From assembly GCA_030633285.1 (NCBI GenBank), contig DAOVTC010000086.1:1-5808 (forward strand): DNA of 5,808 bases, written 5' to 3'. This DNA comes from Flavobacteriaceae bacterium (GTDB lineage: Bacteria > Bacteroidota > Bacteroidia > Flavobacteriales > Flavobacteriaceae). Numbering within the stretch: the first letter of the stretch is position 1; every line of letters begins with the position of its first letter. The position numbers and the translations under genes were made by a program. This document shows positions 5,351 through 5,808 of the stretch, in pieces. The notes under the pieces were generated by a model. It worked only from the letters and a program-made list of their open reading frames with translations, had not been told where the DNA came from and made no database searches.

Positions 5351-5686
5351 ATGAAAAATGAAGGCTTTTTTGAAAGAGTTTATCAAGTCACAAGACAAAT
5401 TCCATACGGAAAAATTACAACTTATGGAGCAATTGCAAAATACTTAGGAACTCCTAAATCAGCACGAATGGTTGGTTGGGCACTTAATGCTTCAAAAAAT
5501 GATGATACTATACCAGCTCATCGTGTAGTAAACCAAAAAGGTTTACTCACTGGAAAAAATCATTTTAAAGGTACTAATTTAATGGAACAATTACTTGAAA
5601 GTGAGAATGTTAAAATTTATAATAATCAAATTTTAAACTTTGATACTATTTTTTGGGATCCAATAAAAGAGTTAATTAAACAATAA
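5351..5686 (+). CDS. Alkyltransferase-like protein (MGMT/ATL family, no catalytic Cys)
   Basis: The 111-residue protein is the DNA-binding domain of the O6-alkylguanine-DNA alkyltransferase family without the N-terminal domain. Visible features are FFERVYQVTRQIPYGKITTYGAIAKYLG (6-33), with Tyr25 where AGT has its phosphate-rotating Tyr; the Arg finger region SARMVGWAL (37-45, Arg39); and the active-site motif PAHRVVNQKG (55-64), where AGT enzymes have PCHR. The acceptor Cys is Ala here, so it cannot take an alkyl group. ATL proteins of this kind (E. coli Atl has PWHR) bind and flip O6-alkylguanine and pass the lesion to nucleotide excision repair. The recognition wing continues as GLLTGKNHFKG. 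The ATG at 5351 follows an A-rich stretch, and the protein begins at the usual family start. It sits 45 bases after trmB, probably in the same transcript. Confidence 0.93.
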   Translation: MKNEGFFERVYQVTRQIPYGKITTYGAIAKYLGTPKSARMVGWALNASKNDDTIPAHRVVNQKGLLTGKNHFKGTNLMEQLLESENVKIYNNQILNFDTIFWDPIKELIKQ

Positions 5687-5699
5687 ATTCTGTTTTTTT
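5678..5699 (+). terminator. Weak candidate terminator at the end of the ATL gene
   Basis: AAACA (5678-5682) can pair with TGTTT (5691-5695) across an 8-base loop that contains the TAA stop at 5684-5686, followed by a continuing T tract to 5699. A second T run lies at 5703-5708. The stem has only one G-C pair, so it may not act alone, but it is the only termination-like structure before the next promoter. Confidence 0.3.
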
Positions 5700-5742
5700 G
5701 AGTTTTTTGATTTTAAATGTGTTAATTAAACATATTCTTTTT

Positions 5743-5750
5743 TATATTTG
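5743..5750 (+). promoter_or_regulatory. -7 promoter element TATATTTG before the gene at the right edge
   Basis: This is an exact TAnnTTTG match, identical to the -7 element of upp. Transcription would start near 5757, about 25 bases before the ATG at 5782. No TTG lies 17-23 bases upstream (GTTAATTAAA occupies that place), so the -33 box is missing or degenerate. It suggests the gene at the edge has its own promoter rather than being part of the trmB-ATL transcript. Confidence 0.5.
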
Positions 5751-5781
5751 TAAATAATTGTTACTAATTTGAATTTAAATC

Positions 5782-5808
5782 ATGAAGAAATTTTTACCTA
5801 AAATTACA
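5782..5808 (+). CDS. Start of an unidentified gene, cut off by the window end
   Basis: An ATG at 5782 opens nine codons reading MKKFLPKIT before the window ends. The A-rich start region and the -7 element at 5743-5750 support a real start. The Met-Lys-Lys beginning would fit a secreted or membrane protein's N-terminus, but nine residues cannot identify a family. Confidence 0.5.

Noticed and set aside
1..5808. CRISPR arrays, IS ends, tRNA genes, toxin-antitoxin or defence cassettes
   Set aside because: I found no regularly spaced repeats, no terminal inverted repeats with transposase, no tRNA-like cloverleaf in the intergenic gaps and no gene pair with toxin or defence domains; all gaps are under 150 bases.

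Overview
The window is strongly AT-rich, has short intergenic gaps, and shows A-rich start regions with no clear Shine-Dalgarno sequences. Several intergenic regions carry the Bacteroidota promoter element TAnnTTTG. Together with the gene families present (a DAHP synthase/chorismate mutase fusion and small DUF6427- and DUF6341-type proteins beside upp), this points to a chromosomal segment of a member of the Flavobacteriaceae or a close relative. Taxonomy is inferred from composition and gene family, not from a marker gene. I see no mobile element, CRISPR array, tRNA or rRNA.

Layout. At the left edge is the 3' part of a bifunctional aromatic amino acid enzyme (DAHP synthase plus type II chorismate mutase), closed by a clear hairpin terminator at 936-962. 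Next on the + strand is a family 9 glycosyltransferase (972-2027), probably for LPS or another surface glycan. It faces a minus-strand BON-LysM protein of the Kbp/YgaU type (2136-2573), with a terminator hairpin between them. Divergent from that gene is upp, uracil phosphoribosyltransferase (2708-3358), behind a good TTG-N21-TATATTTG promoter. upp runs into a minus-strand polytopic membrane protein (DUF6427-like, 3353-4276), and the two genes overlap by six bases that hold both stop codons.

A divergent intergenic region with inverted repeats and promoter-like elements (4277-4409) leads to a rightward cluster. This holds a 65-residue single-pass membrane protein (DUF6341-like, 4410-4607), the tRNA m7G46 methyltransferase TrmB (GTG start, 4634-5305) and a catalytically Cys-less alkyltransferase-like protein (5351-5686). 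Gaps of 26 and 45 bases suggest co-transcription. A further gene begins at 5782 and is cut off by the window end after nine codons.

Most genes are housekeeping: the shikimate pathway entry step, pyrimidine salvage, tRNA modification and alkylation damage recognition. The uncharacterised part is the DUF6427/DUF6341 membrane pair sharing a divergent control region next to upp. I did not find a clear novel multi-gene system. The best leads are that membrane pair, the interlocked stop codons, the promoter element sitting in a terminator loop, and the PAHRV active-site motif.
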